64,000 nucleotides of DNA from an uncultured Saprospiraceae bacterium (GCA_937981555.1 CALJOK010000012.1:182105-246104), one strand, 5' to 3'; counted from the stretch's first letter, positions 26,494 through 36,177 are shown. A program made the numbers and translations. The notes: a model not told the origin generated them from the sequence alone.

Positions 26494-27612
26494 CTAATTT
26501 ACAGCTACCTTTGTTTTTAAAATTTGATTCAATTGGAGAGAGGCATCTAGAAATAAAATTCTAGGGTTCGCATTTCGCTCCACGTAGTAAGCACATTCAT
26601 TAAATAATGTTGAAATGGCTTCTACTTGATTCCATTCTATAATTTTTGTTAAGTTTTGTGCTGTTTTTAATTCATTGGGTAACAACCTTACGTTGTCGCC
26701 ACTAGTTAACTTCAGCAACATATATTCACGCATAAAATGCAGTCCATATTTCAAAAAGTGTTTTTGGTTTTCTCTACCAATTTTGGAAAATCGATCTACC
26801 CAATCCATCAAACTCAATCCATTTCCAACATAACATAATCGCATCCATTCCAAAAATAAAATAGCATTGTCGTTTTCTGTATTTTCCAAAAGACTTAATG
26901 CTTCATTATAATTACCTTCCGCCAAATGAGCAGTTGCTGCTGCTTTCTCTTGAGGAATACTTTTATTTTGTTTTAGCGCTTCAACGATGTCTTCATCAGG
27001 TAATTGATTAATCTTGACTAACTGACATCTACTCAAGATGGTATTTAAAATCTTCTCTTGATTCTCTGCCACCAAAATAAATAAAGTGTCTTCTGGCGGT
27101 TCTTCGATCATTTTCAATAATCGATTTCCCTCCTTCCCTAAATATTCCGGCAACCACATCAGTAATACTTTATGACTTCCTTCAAAGATCTTAAGACTTA
27201 ATTTCTTGATGATTTCTACGCACTCATCCTTAGTAATGTTCCCTTGCTTATTTTCTGCACCGATGGATTGCAACCATTGATTAGCATTCAAGTAAGGATT
27301 TTCGATCATTGCTTTTCGCCAATCAGGGAGCAAATGGGTACTCACTACTTTTGTTCCGACTGTGGGATAAGAATAGTGAATATCAGGATGCACTAATTTG
27401 ACAGATTTGATACAATTACTACATTTCCCACAAGAGTCATTTTCTTGTTTATCGGAACATAAAACATATTGAGCAAATGCTAATGCCAACGCTAATTTCC
27501 CACAGCCTTCTGGTCCTAAAAAAATTAGAGCATGAGACATTCGATCTGAGGAGATCATGCTACGCAAAACCTCTTTTGTTTTCCCCTGACCGATGACTTG
27601 CTGGAATTGCAT
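26494..27612 (-). CDS. holB: DNA polymerase III subunit delta'
   Basis: The delta' clamp-loader subunit, 372 residues. The N-terminal AAA+ domain has GPEGCGKLALALAFAQYVL in the Walker A position. The zinc module has CSDKQENDSCGKCSNC. LLMWLPEYLGKEGNRLLKMIEEPPEDTLFILVAENQEKILNTILSRCQLVKI is the characteristic SRC-containing segment (ILSRC, arginine finger). The C-terminal third is the helical collar domain. It starts at ATG. It is probably cotranscribed with ricT downstream (95-bp gap, no terminator seen). Confidence 0.95.
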   Translation of the reverse strand: MQFQQVIGQGKTKEVLRSMISSDRMSHALIFLGPEGCGKLALALAFAQYVLCSDKQENDSCGKCSNCIKSVKLVHPDIHYSYPTVGTKVVSTHLLPDWRKAMIENPYLNANQWLQSIGAENKQGNITKDECVEIIKKLSLKIFEGSHKVLLMWLPEYLGKEGNRLLKMIEEPPEDTLFILVAENQEKILNTILSRCQLVKINQLPDEDIVEALKQNKSIPQEKAAATAHLAEGNYNEALSLLENTENDNAILFLEWMRLCYVGNGLSLMDWVDRFSKIGRENQKHFLKYGLHFMREYMLLKLTSGDNVRLLPNELKTAQNLTKIIEWNQVEAISTLFNECAYYVERNANPRILFLDASLQLNQILKTKVAVN

Positions 27613-28187
27613 TTAATATTTTTGATTATCTGTCAGAAACGATACTAGCACTTCGAGTACTAACATAGCTCTATTGACATAAACTACTCATCAAAAATAG
27701 AAGAAAGATTTAGGAGACTGGATTTTTGCAGAGGATAAGTATATTGAAGATATTTTTCTTGTAATCTCACCAATGAGTGAGCTACGGAAGTTCCATTTGT
27801 ATCATTATCTAATTTACTATTGATTTTATTCGATTTAACCAAATCAGTAAATGGGATGTACGTTTTATCCTAAAATCGAAATTTTAGTCGTTAATGAAAA
27901 TTTTACTCCATATTAAATATACAGTTATATTACTGTACTCTTCTTTACTCCTTTACCTTTATCCACTCGATAGACTTCCTTCTCCATTTCTAAATCCACT
28001 AACCGTCTATTTTTCCTTCTATTTTAATATATCTATTTTCAAAGCCCTTTTTTGACTTTAATGCGAAATTACATCAATTTATTGAGAAAATGGGTATGGA
28101 ATATTGGGATTTTAAATGTAGTTGAAATTATGGATTTGATTAGAAAATTTATAACCATTTCCATTTAGTTTTGTTACTATTGTTATT
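27613..28187. other. Intergenic region between holB and the pterin synthase gene
   Basis: A divergent spacer of about 575 bases. I see no ORF or RNA gene. A possible minus-strand -7 box, CAAAAATA on the plus strand (27692-27699; TATTTTTG on the minus strand), would give holB a leader of about 70 nt. The plus-strand TAGTTTTG at 28166-28173 is a -7-like box very close to the pterin synthase ATG. No clear -33 box accompanies either. Confidence 0.4.
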
Positions 28188-28598
28188 ATGAAAATATCAG
28201 TTTACAGAAAGGCTCATTTTAATGCTGCACATCGTTTATTTGTACCAGATTGGTCAGATGAAAAGAATTCAGAAGTGTTTGGACTTTGTTCCAATCCTCA
28301 TTTTCACGGACATAATTACGAAATGGAAGTGAAAGTAACCGGTGAAGTAGATCCAGTTACTGGCTATTTGATTGATCTAAAAATTTTAAAAGATATTATC
28401 AAAGATCAAATTGAAAATCGTTTTGATCATAAAAACTTAAACCTGGAAACCGAGGAATTTAAAACATTGAATCCTACTGCTGAAAATATCTGCTATGTCA
28501 TCTGGACAATTTTGCGAGAGCATTTGGAGGAGAAATATGAGATTGGAGTGAGGTTGTATGAAACACCAAGAAATTTTGTGGAATATCCAGCCAGTTGA
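28188..28598 (+). CDS. queD: 6-carboxytetrahydropterin synthase/PTPS family (QueD-like)
   Basis: A T-fold enzyme of 136 residues. The zinc ligands are the His in FNAAHRL and the two in HFHGHNYE. The nucleophilic Cys is in FGLCSNPHFHGH. VTGYLIDLKILKDII, FDHKNLN and PTAENICYVIW are the usual PTPS signatures. QueD makes 6-carboxytetrahydropterin for queuosine from dihydroneopterin triphosphate; other PTPS paralogues act in biopterin or folate synthesis. The Cys-x5-His spacing fits QueD best, but no other que gene is nearby to confirm it. It ends at a perfect bidirectional terminator. Confidence 0.9.
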   Translation: MKISVYRKAHFNAAHRLFVPDWSDEKNSEVFGLCSNPHFHGHNYEMEVKVTGEVDPVTGYLIDLKILKDIIKDQIENRFDHKNLNLETEEFKTLNPTAENICYVIWTILREHLEEKYEIGVRLYETPRNFVEYPAS

Positions 28599-28612
28599 TT
28601 AAAAAAATTCCA

Positions 28613-28652
28613 AAAAAAAATCCATTCTGAATATTCAGAATGGATTTTTTTT
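28613..28652. terminator. Perfect palindromic bidirectional terminator
   Basis: Two 20-base arms centred on TCCATTCTGAATATTCAGAA with eight A on the left and eight T on the right. It serves the pterin synthase gene and the convergent T9SS cargo gene. Confidence 0.92.
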
Positions 28653-28673
28653 GGAATAAGACTTAAGTTAATC

Positions 28674-29393
28674 TTATCTCTTCGTCAAGCGAGTTGTCTT
28701 TAAAACATCGCCTCCATCATTCAACATTCTCACTAAATATAATCCATTCGGAAAGCTAGAGATATTGATTGCATCTCCATTCTGAAAATTAGTTGCAGCC
28801 ATTTGTTTTCCAACAATATTAAATATCTGGATAGATTCCACATATGGGTTTTCTGTAATTGTAAAGAAATCGTCAGTTGGATTTGGGAAAATCTTAACTA
28901 ATGATTTATCAAAGTTTTCAGTCGAAGTACTTCCATCAATTGTAAATTGAAAATTACCTACTGCTATAACATTTAGAGAATCACCATATGGTGCAACTCT
29001 AACTTCATAAACACCGACTCCAGCAGTTCCATAAGGTCGTACCCCTAAATCAAAAATACTAGCTTCATTTGATGAAATCAAAAAAGGTTTATCAATATTA
29101 GCTGCAGGATAAACATTGGAAGGAACTCCCCAAGAGAAACAACCTCCACTTTCATTATTTACACATAATTGTACATCCCAATTGGTAGGGCCACTAATTT
29201 GCACTATTTCCCAATATAATTCCGCATCATCATTTGTGTCATTATGAATCTCCGTATGAATCTTGGTGCTAATAAATTGATCTGATAAATCAAGCAGAGT
29301 ATCTTGAGAAAGGTCATTTGGAGAAACATTAAGCTGGGCTTGAGCTGTTAATCCAAAAGAAAAAATAAGACAGAAAAGTATAATTTGCTTCAT
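28674..29393 (-). CDS. T9SS type A sorting-domain protein
   Basis: A 239-residue secreted protein. The signal peptide (QIILFCLIFSFGLTAQAQ) is followed by a beta-sandwich-like region (about 20-160). The C-terminal domain is the type A sorting signal of the type IX secretion system: FPNPTDDFFTI, then VESIQIFNIVGKQM, then FPNGLYLVRMLNDGG, ending KTTRLTKR. It is therefore likely to be exported across the outer membrane. The passenger domain is unrecognised. It is a separate transcription unit from the next gene, because a terminator lies between them. Confidence 0.85.
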   Translation of the reverse strand: MKQIILFCLIFSFGLTAQAQLNVSPNDLSQDTLLDLSDQFISTKIHTEIHNDTNDDAELYWEIVQISGPTNWDVQLCVNNESGGCFSWGVPSNVYPAANIDKPFLISSNEASIFDLGVRPYGTAGVGVYEVRVAPYGDSLNVIAVGNFQFTIDGSTSTENFDKSLVKIFPNPTDDFFTITENPYVESIQIFNIVGKQMAATNFQNGDAINISSFPNGLYLVRMLNDGGDVLKTTRLTKR

Positions 29394-29479
29394 ATCAAAG
29401 ATAATTTATTAGATGAAATAATTTTATTGTGTAAAAGTAATCTTTTTTGTTAAATAAAAATAATAATAAAATGTAAAAA

Positions 29480-29516
29480 AGAAGGCATCTCCTCATGTAT
29501 TTTGAGAAAATGCCTT
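29480..29516 (-). terminator. Terminator of the choice-of-anchor/Omp28 gene
   Basis: GAAGGCAT and ATGCCTTC form the outer stem, with CTC/GAG extending it inside. On the minus strand TTTTTT follows. Confidence 0.8.
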
Positions 29517-29595
29517 CATTTCTTTTACTTAAACTTTGATCAAATAATATTTCCTCCATCTAAAAAGAAGACTAGCATTATTTGAAAGTCAAAAT

Positions 29596-31554
29596 TTATC
29601 TAGCAATAGTTAATCGCTTAGTTACTACTTGCTCACCTACTACGATATGCATAATATATACACCTTCGCTTAAGTTCGCTCCATTGAAAGGAATTGTTTG
29701 ATCACCTGACAATTTACCGAAATCTTGTTGTCCGATCATTTGACCTACTGAATTGTATACTTGAATAGTTACATCAGCAGCATCTACAATATTCAAACTT
29801 ACAGTTGTCATATCAGAAAATGGATTAGGAAATACCTTTGCTAAATTCTCATTAAACGTAAGGTTTTTATTTCCTACAGGTATTTCAACTTCTGAAGATG
29901 TTGCGTTAATGATATCATCATTATCAGCATCTAAAATCATAGAAACTACGTGAATATGATTTTCATTCATACTAGCTGGAAGTGTATAAGTAAATGTATG
30001 ACTAGGAGTATCTCCTGCAGCAATAGCTGTAGGCATACTTCCAGCTTCACCAAAGTATCCACCTAATAAAGCTCTTCCTACATGGTCATAAACCATATCA
30101 GAAGCAGGAATAGTTGCTGGTAAGTCTTTCCAGTTTGTTCCATCAAGACTAAACAAATCAATATTTTGCGATTGAGCACTATAGTAATTTTCATGAGCAT
30201 AACCAGATGAAGTACCTGTTACACTATCTTCAACGATTACAGCATTAAATCTGTAATCTCCATTTACAGGAGCAACAAACTCAGCTGATAATTCTATTGT
30301 AATCTCACGAGTATCAGGATTATAAGTAACAACATCAGAAATAGATGCTGAAGCAATATCCATCAATCGTAAATTATGAAGCATTTCTAAATTGTCACTA
30401 TTAGGATCAGTATCTGTATAGAAACGATCAAAGTTACTACTTGGATATCCACCTACACCCATGTTAGAATCATATTCTGTTACTACCATTGGGTCACCGT
30501 TATGTACAGCGATACCAATAAAAGTATTAGGGTAAGTTGCAGTCATATATTCTAATCCAACAGTTCCTCTTGGACACCATCCACACCAAGTTCCTGTAGC
30601 TTCTTCTACTACTACTTTTCGGTCTGGAATAAATGCTACACCAGTTATACTAGTTACTAATTCATTATTAGAAGCATCACCATCTGTATTTCCGTTAGGA
30701 TTAGATACTGTTACTGTTATATCAGATGTATTTGCAGCTACAGTCGTAAAAGCATCAGATGCCGTAAATGCATAAGTTGAAAATGGAGCAATATCAACAC
30801 CTGAAACTGTTTCAGAATAGTTGTTAGTTCCATCAGTCCAAGCTAAGTCAAAAGAAGTAATATTATTAATTCCTAAGTTTTTAACTTCTCCAGTAATATT
30901 TACTGCTACATCACCTACGTGTACAGAAGCAACGTTTAATGAAGACAATTCCATCTCCCAATCTAATGGTTGGAAAACCAAAATATTATCAAGTGCCAAT
31001 GCATACAACCAACCCGCATTATCTGAATATTTAAAACCAATCCAAACTTCTGCAGCTCCTGCATAAGCAGATAAGTCAATACTTTCATTTACCCAATCAG
31101 GAGTACCAGCTGCTCCAGCCAAAGTACCTTGACCATCTAATGCACTTAATTCAGTCCATGTTGTACCACCATCAGTTGAGATACTTACAGTTGCAGTTTC
31201 TGTAACTGCTTGGTAAGCAAATCCTCCGAATGCTCGATCAAATGAAAGAGTAGGAGTTGTCAAATCAGCAAGACTTATCATAGGTGTAATTAACCAGTCA
31301 TTACTTTTATCGCAATTACAAGCATCATCATTTGTAGATACTACGCCAGCTCCACCATGATCAGGTAAAGCCCATGCACCACTTGATGCATCTGAAACAG
31401 ATGTACCAACCCAGCCTCCATCAGTAGCCATAGTTTCAATAGTCCAGTCAGCAGGGATGCCTGCTTCAAAGCCTTCAGAAAGAGCTATTTGAGATTGAGC
31501 GGTATAAATAAAACCAAACATCACAAATAACAGTAACGTGTAAATTCTTTTCAT
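29596..31554 (-). CDS. T9SS cargo with choice-of-anchor J and Omp28-like domains
   Basis: A 652-residue secreted protein. After the signal peptide there is a jelly-roll choice-of-anchor J region (GFEAGIPADWTIE, then SNDWLITPMISLADLTTPTLSFDRAFGG) at about 25-195. A CARDB-like beta domain (about 200-300) follows. Next comes an Omp28-like thioredoxin-related domain whose VEEATGTWCGWCPRGTVGLEYM carries a CxxC. The C-terminus is a T9SS type A sorting domain (VFPNPFSDMTTVSL, then GVYIMHIVVGEQVVTKRLTIAR). The CxxC suggests a surface thiol/disulfide or metal role; this is inference. It shares the Omp28 module with the lipoprotein at 35283. Confidence 0.9.
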   Translation of the reverse strand: MKRIYTLLLFVMFGFIYTAQSQIALSEGFEAGIPADWTIETMATDGGWVGTSVSDASSGAWALPDHGGAGVVSTNDDACNCDKSNDWLITPMISLADLTTPTLSFDRAFGGFAYQAVTETATVSISTDGGTTWTELSALDGQGTLAGAAGTPDWVNESIDLSAYAGAAEVWIGFKYSDNAGWLYALALDNILVFQPLDWEMELSSLNVASVHVGDVAVNITGEVKNLGINNITSFDLAWTDGTNNYSETVSGVDIAPFSTYAFTASDAFTTVAANTSDITVTVSNPNGNTDGDASNNELVTSITGVAFIPDRKVVVEEATGTWCGWCPRGTVGLEYMTATYPNTFIGIAVHNGDPMVVTEYDSNMGVGGYPSSNFDRFYTDTDPNSDNLEMLHNLRLMDIASASISDVVTYNPDTREITIELSAEFVAPVNGDYRFNAVIVEDSVTGTSSGYAHENYYSAQSQNIDLFSLDGTNWKDLPATIPASDMVYDHVGRALLGGYFGEAGSMPTAIAAGDTPSHTFTYTLPASMNENHIHVVSMILDADNDDIINATSSEVEIPVGNKNLTFNENLAKVFPNPFSDMTTVSLNIVDAADVTIQVYNSVGQMIGQQDFGKLSGDQTIPFNGANLSEGVYIMHIVVGEQVVTKRLTIAR

Positions 31555-31877
31555 AATTTAATAAAATTTTAGTGATTGAATAATTGGAATAATTTAATTG
31601 CAGGCTAGTTGTTGGGAAACAAAATGTTCGCCTGCCTAGCAAAAGTAATGAAACAGACAGACTTTATCATTTTTTTACATAAAAATATACGCTTTGGCAT
31701 CTAGAAGACTTTTAAAGGAAAATACCAACTTACTTTCATGTTTTGCAATGTATTATACGTCTTTAGTAAGACAGCAGAAATTCATCCTTTTCCTTTTCTT
31801 TGCTATTTGATTTTTTCTATATTGGTATCATATTAAATCAATTCAATTCTATTTTTTCAATCTACATCTAAGCATAA
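31555..31877. other. Divergent intergenic region
   Basis: AT-rich spacer between the minus-strand T9SS cargo gene and the plus-strand oxidoreductase gene. No ORF, palindrome or RNA structure stood out; it presumably holds both promoters. Confidence 0.4.
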
Positions 31878-31909
31878 TTGAACTTATTTACCTTATAGAA
31901 AATATTTTG
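31878..31909 (+). promoter_or_regulatory. Candidate promoter of the FAD oxidoreductase operon
   Basis: TTG (31878-31880) and TATTTTG (31903-31909) are 22 bases apart, close to the Bacteroidota pattern. The ATG lies 24 bases beyond the -7 box. Confidence 0.35.
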
Positions 31910-31933
31910 TTTTAAAAACCAAACTCCAACTTT

Positions 31934-33271
31934 ATGCATATTGCAATCATTGGCAATGGAATTAGTGGAATCACCGCAGCTCGATATATTCGAAAATTAA
32001 GCGACCACCAAATTACCGTCATCTCTTCCGAATCAGATCATTTCTTTTCACGAACTGCACTCATGTATATTTATATGGGACACATGAGATTTGAAGATAC
32101 TAAACCTTATGAAAATTGGTTTTGGGAAAAAAATCGAATCGAACTCAAAAAAGGTTTCGTAGAAAAAGTCAATCACCAAAACAGCGAACTCCTTTTTGCC
32201 GGAGGCGAAAAAATGAAATACGATAAATTGATTCTAGCTACTGGTTCTGCTTCCAATAAATTTGGATGGCCTGGACAAGACTTAGAAGCAGTACATGGAA
32301 TGTATTCATTACAGGATTTAGAAGCGATGGAAAAACATAGCGATGGGCTGGAACGTGCAGTAATCGTTGGTGGTGGATTGATCGGAATTGAGATGGCTGA
32401 AATGTTTCACTCTCGAAATATTCCAGTTACTTTCTTAGTTCGAGAAACTGATTTTTGGAATGGCGTCTTGCCTATCGAGGAATCAAAAATGATTGGACGA
32501 CATATTTCTGAAAATCATATCGACTTACAACTTGCCACAGAACTTAAGGAAATTATAGATGATGGAAAAGGAAAAGCTTGTGCTGTTATCACAAGCAAAG
32601 GAGAACGAATTGAATGTGGATTTGTCGGACTCACCGCAGGTGTTCACCCAAATATTAATTTCCTCAAAGAATCAGGAATTGAAATCCAACGAGGAATTGT
32701 GGTCAATGATTTTTTAGAAACCAATATTCCAAATATTTATGCCATCGGAGATTGTGCTCAAATGACTAATCCAAAACCTGGTCGAAGACCTGTCGAAGCA
32801 ATTTGGTATACAGGTAGAATGATGGGAGAAACAGTTGCCTATAATGTGTGCGGAAAAAAAATAGCTTACGACCCTGGACTTTGGTTTAACTCCGCAAAAT
32901 TTTTCGAAATCGAATATCAAGTCTATGGAACTGTAATGGCAAAAATGGCTGATAACCACGAAGCAATTTATTGGGAACATTCTGATGGTCGAAAAAGTAT
33001 TCGAGTGATCTATGATAAAAATACAGAAGAAATTGTTGGCTTCAATTTGATGGGAGTTCGCTTCCGACATGAAGTTTGTGAAAAATGGTTAAAGGAAAAA
33101 ACAAATGTAGATGTAGTGTTACAAGATTTAGCGATTGCGAATTTTGATCCTGAATTTTACAAAACTCACGAACATGAAGTCTTGAAAATTTACAATCAAA
33201 AAGCTGGCAAAAATTTGACGCCGAAGAAAAAGCGAGGCTGGAGTCAAGCTTTTAAATTTTTGCAATCGTAA
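31934..33271 (+). CDS. NAD(P)/FAD-dependent oxidoreductase
   Basis: A 445-residue flavoprotein of the pyridine nucleotide-disulfide oxidoreductase superfamily, closest in pattern to nitrite/rubredoxin/ferredoxin reductase-type enzymes. There is no active-site CxxxxC. FAD site: IAIIGNGISGITAARYIR at the N-terminus and FLETNIPNIYAIGDCAQ near residue 270. NAD(P) site: RAVIVGGGLIGIEMAEMFHSRNIPVTFLVR near residue 145. It is followed after 45 bp by a membrane Fe-S protein on the same strand. I infer that it moves electrons between NAD(P)H and that protein. The physiological substrate is unknown. Confidence 0.88.
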   Translation: MHIAIIGNGISGITAARYIRKLSDHQITVISSESDHFFSRTALMYIYMGHMRFEDTKPYENWFWEKNRIELKKGFVEKVNHQNSELLFAGGEKMKYDKLILATGSASNKFGWPGQDLEAVHGMYSLQDLEAMEKHSDGLERAVIVGGGLIGIEMAEMFHSRNIPVTFLVRETDFWNGVLPIEESKMIGRHISENHIDLQLATELKEIIDDGKGKACAVITSKGERIECGFVGLTAGVHPNINFLKESGIEIQRGIVVNDFLETNIPNIYAIGDCAQMTNPKPGRRPVEAIWYTGRMMGETVAYNVCGKKIAYDPGLWFNSAKFFEIEYQVYGTVMAKMADNHEAIYWEHSDGRKSIRVIYDKNTEEIVGFNLMGVRFRHEVCEKWLKEKTNVDVVLQDLAIANFDPEFYKTHEHEVLKIYNQKAGKNLTPKKKRGWSQAFKFLQS

Positions 33272-33280
33272 TTCCATAAA

Positions 33281-33297
33281 ACGACTCAAAGAGTCGT
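33281..33297. repeat. Short palindrome between oxidoreductase and Fe-S gene
   Basis: ACGACTC-AAA-GAGTCGT: 7-base arms with a three-base loop, no T-run. It occupies most of the 45-bp gap in an otherwise operon-like pair, so it could be a translational or mRNA-stability element rather than a terminator. Confidence 0.5.
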
Positions 33298-33316
33298 CTT
33301 ACTAAAAAATCGAAAA

Positions 33317-35194
33317 ATGAAATTAATTAAAAATATAGGTCTTGCTCTTTTCATCTTAGCACTTACCATTTTTGTTGCTTCTTTGACTTTGAGTAACCAC
33401 ACTTTGACGGAAGCTGTTTTGTCAAAAAACATTTCAAATACTTACCATCAAGAAATGATTAAGCAACAAGCTGGAGATCTGATGGGAAAAGAATTCGGAA
33501 GCAATGTTGCATTCATCAATGCATTCAAACCAGTTTTAAATAACTCATTGGAAGCATTAGACAAAGCTTCAGGTGTTGATCGTGCAAATGGAATTTGGAA
33601 TGCTGTTCCAGAAAAACTACCAAAAGGAGTTAGTGAAAATGATTACCGAATGTTTCCAAACACCGTTGACGATTATCTGTTTTCTTTGACAAAATATTCG
33701 GCAGGTGGTTTACTTCCTGGGAATTCTAATTGGTTCTTTTTGCTCAGTTTTATTTTAGCTGCACTAGGTGGTTTGATGTACTTGTTGCCTGACTTAAATT
33801 TGATTCCAGGAATTAAAAACAATCAAATTTACGACAGCCCTGCTACTCGTGGAATTACTTTTCAAGTTCGAATGATTTTCCTAGGCATGACCATTTTGAC
33901 GAGTATTCTAATGGTCTTTTTTAAATATTTATTGATTGGAATTTTAACGATTGCGGCAGGTATTTTTATTATCTATCGCATTTACAAAACGAATAAGGAG
34001 AACAATGTTTCTTTTTCTAAGACTAGAAAAGCAACTGCTCCCAAAGGACTTGGTTGGATTGGAATTTCCTTTGGTATCTTTTTGATTTTATTTTATGTCA
34101 CTCTTTATTTTTTCCCAGAATACATTACTAACTGGACATTGATGCTCGATCCAATTTCTGAATCATTGAGTGGAAATACTGCAGGTCGTTGGTTTTTATA
34201 TGGCTTCCTTTATACGATGGTCATGTTCGTCATGGGTATCCGTATGTTGATAAAATATCGACATAATAATTATCAATTAATTCGAACTGGCTCAGTAATG
34301 TTTTTTCAAACTGCGTTCGCATTTTTAATCCCAGAATTTTTATTGCGACTGAATCAGCCTTACATGGATTTTAAAAATGCATGGCCACTTGATTATGATT
34401 TCTTTTTTGAGATTGATAAAATGTATGGGCAAGGAACTGAATTTGCTATTGCAGGTTGGGCGACGAGTGTAGGAACAATGATGTTTATTTGGGGAATAGT
34501 TTTGACTCTTATAGTCGTTCCATTTTTTACTTATTATTTTGGGAAAAGATGGTATTGCTCTTGGGTTTGTGGTTGTGGTGGATTAGCAGAAACATTGGGT
34601 GATCCTTATCGCCAATTGTCTGATAAAAGTTTGACCGCTTGGAAGTATGAAAGATATATTATTCATGGCGTTTTAGTTTTTGCGATCGTAATGACTGGGA
34701 TGGTGATTTATACTTACATGACAGGTAGTTCAAATATTTTATTCTTAGACTCTTATAATGTACGATCGTGGTATGGATTTTTTATTGGCTCTATGTTTTC
34801 AGGAATTGTGGGAACTGGTTTCTATCCTTTGATGGGGAATCGAGTTTGGTGTAGATTCGGATGTCCGTTAGCAGCGTTGATGGGATTAGTTCAGCGATTT
34901 CAATCTCGATTTAGAATTACGACCAATGGAGGTCAATGCATCAGTTGTGGAAATTGTTCCACTTATTGTGAGATGGGAATTGATGTTCGAGCATATGCTC
35001 AACGAGGTCAAAATGTAGTTCGAGCATCTTGTGTAGGTTGCGGAATCTGTGCAGCAGTTTGTCCTCGAGGAGTTTTACGTTTGGAAAATGGAACGGTGGA
35101 TATTGATAACCGAGTGACTGAGTTAAAAACAGTTCATGTGAAATCGATTAACTTTAAAGATGGCGCATTTTCTTTGGAAGGAAATGAAGTGTAG
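33317..35194 (+). CDS. Multi-spanning 4Fe-4S membrane protein (NosR/NapH/RdxA-like)
   Basis: A 625-residue integral membrane protein. A TM helix at the N-terminus precedes a soluble region of about 120 residues. Several TM helices follow (LLSFILAALGGLMYLL, MIFLGMTILTSILMVFF, and others). NapH/NosR-type cysteine motifs are WYCSWVCGCGGLAETLGDPY and VWCRFGCPLAALMG. Two ferredoxin-type 4Fe-4S sites follow: CISCGNCSTYCEMG near residue 541 and CVGCGICAAVCPRG near residue 572. Such proteins carry electrons across or along the membrane to periplasmic or quinone partners. With the flavoprotein upstream it probably forms a two-component electron-transfer unit. No nitrous oxide or nitrate reductase gene is nearby, so those roles are not supported. 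Confidence 0.88.
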   Translation: MKLIKNIGLALFILALTIFVASLTLSNHTLTEAVLSKNISNTYHQEMIKQQAGDLMGKEFGSNVAFINAFKPVLNNSLEALDKASGVDRANGIWNAVPEKLPKGVSENDYRMFPNTVDDYLFSLTKYSAGGLLPGNSNWFFLLSFILAALGGLMYLLPDLNLIPGIKNNQIYDSPATRGITFQVRMIFLGMTILTSILMVFFKYLLIGILTIAAGIFIIYRIYKTNKENNVSFSKTRKATAPKGLGWIGISFGIFLILFYVTLYFFPEYITNWTLMLDPISESLSGNTAGRWFLYGFLYTMVMFVMGIRMLIKYRHNNYQLIRTGSVMFFQTAFAFLIPEFLLRLNQPYMDFKNAWPLDYDFFFEIDKMYGQGTEFAIAGWATSVGTMMFIWGIVLTLIVVPFFTYYFGKRWYCSWVCGCGGLAETLGDPYRQLSDKSLTAWKYERYIIHGVLVFAIVMTGMVIYTYMTGSSNILFLDSYNVRSWYGFFIGSMFSGIVGTGFYPLMGNRVWCRFGCPLAALMGLVQRFQSRFRITTNGGQCISCGNCSTYCEMGIDVRAYAQRGQNVVRASCVGCGICAAVCPRGVLRLENGTVDIDNRVTELKTVHVKSINFKDGAFSLEGNEV

Positions 35195-35220
35195 ATTTTT
35201 TCCAAAATCATAATTACAAA

Positions 35221-35253
35221 AAAAAATGCAACTCAAATTGAGTTGCATTTTTT
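35221..35253. terminator. Bidirectional terminator
   Basis: Sixteen-base arms (AAAAAATGCAACTCAA and complement) around a single A, followed by a T-run. It lies between the Fe-S gene and the convergent Omp28 gene. Confidence 0.9.
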
Positions 35254-35282
35254 TTTGTAAGAGTATTGTTTTTCCCTAAACA

Positions 35283-36098
35283 CTATTCTTCCACATGAGC
35301 AGATTCTACTTGTAAAATTTCCTTTTGCTGCCCATCTATTAAATTAACAAAAGCGATAATTTCACAATCTACCGTTTTCCAATCCTCTGATATAGTCATC
35401 GTATAAGTCTTATCATAAGTATCTCCTACCGACATATTAGTTACTATTGGATCTCCAGTTGGTTCAGTCATCGTTGTTCTAAAAACGTGCTTGTGTTTAT
35501 AATCTTCCACAATACCCACATTTTCAACATCCTGTGCATCAATAATATTATTTTCAGTAACCATAATCGTTAACCTCAAATCTCCTGTCAGTTCTTCCTC
35601 TGCACTTCCTGAAACTCTCACCTCAAGTTCTCGAGTTGTTGGGTTAAATTCCTTTGTGATATTTACAGTCAACTTTGGATTCTCCTCCAATTCTTGACTA
35701 ATAAATCCTGACCAAAGTGTTTTATCACTTTGTAAGAAATATGCACCTCCATCAAAATCTTTTCGATTAATTACCGCACTTGGATAAGCCGCAGGACGAC
35801 CTAAATAATCTGCAACTTCCTCTGCTTCACTTGTTCTAAAATCATATTGACTAGTTGGAAGTGGTGATCCAAAGTCTGAAGTATGGATAGAAACTACGAT
35901 TAAATTTTCTCCAAATACATTTAACAAATTTTCTAACTCTGCACTTCCTGAAGGACAACCAACACAAGCAACTCCTGTAAATTCTTCGACCATTACTTTT
36001 CGAGCGGTATCAATAATTGGCGCGTCAGGCACTACTGGCATATTTTCTCTACAGGAAAAAAACGAAACGATTGCGAATAAAAAAATTAACTTTTTCAT
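35283..36098 (-). CDS. Omp28-related lipoprotein
   Basis: A 271-residue lipoprotein: signal peptide KKLIFLFAIVSFFSC with Cys16 as the likely lipidation site. The mature part matches the Omp28 family: RKVMVEEFTGVACVGCPSGSAELENLL, with a CxxC near residue 45, then LIVVSIHTSDFGSP. The C-terminal half is beta-rich (residues about 150-270). Omp28-family proteins have a thioredoxin-like core; a thiol-redox or metal-binding role in the outer membrane is inferred from the CxxC. It lies downstream of the DUF6029 gene by 79 bp on the same strand with no terminator between them, so the two are probably cotranscribed. Confidence 0.87.
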   Translation of the reverse strand: MKKLIFLFAIVSFFSCRENMPVVPDAPIIDTARKVMVEEFTGVACVGCPSGSAELENLLNVFGENLIVVSIHTSDFGSPLPTSQYDFRTSEAEEVADYLGRPAAYPSAVINRKDFDGGAYFLQSDKTLWSGFISQELEENPKLTVNITKEFNPTTRELEVRVSGSAEEELTGDLRLTIMVTENNIIDAQDVENVGIVEDYKHKHVFRTTMTEPTGDPIVTNMSVGDTYDKTYTMTISEDWKTVDCEIIAFVNLIDGQQKEILQVESAHVEE

Positions 36099-36177
36099 CT
36101 TATATATTTTTTTTGATAAAAATTATTTTTTGATAAAATTAAAAATGTAAATACGTTGTTATGTTTTTCATGAAAAA

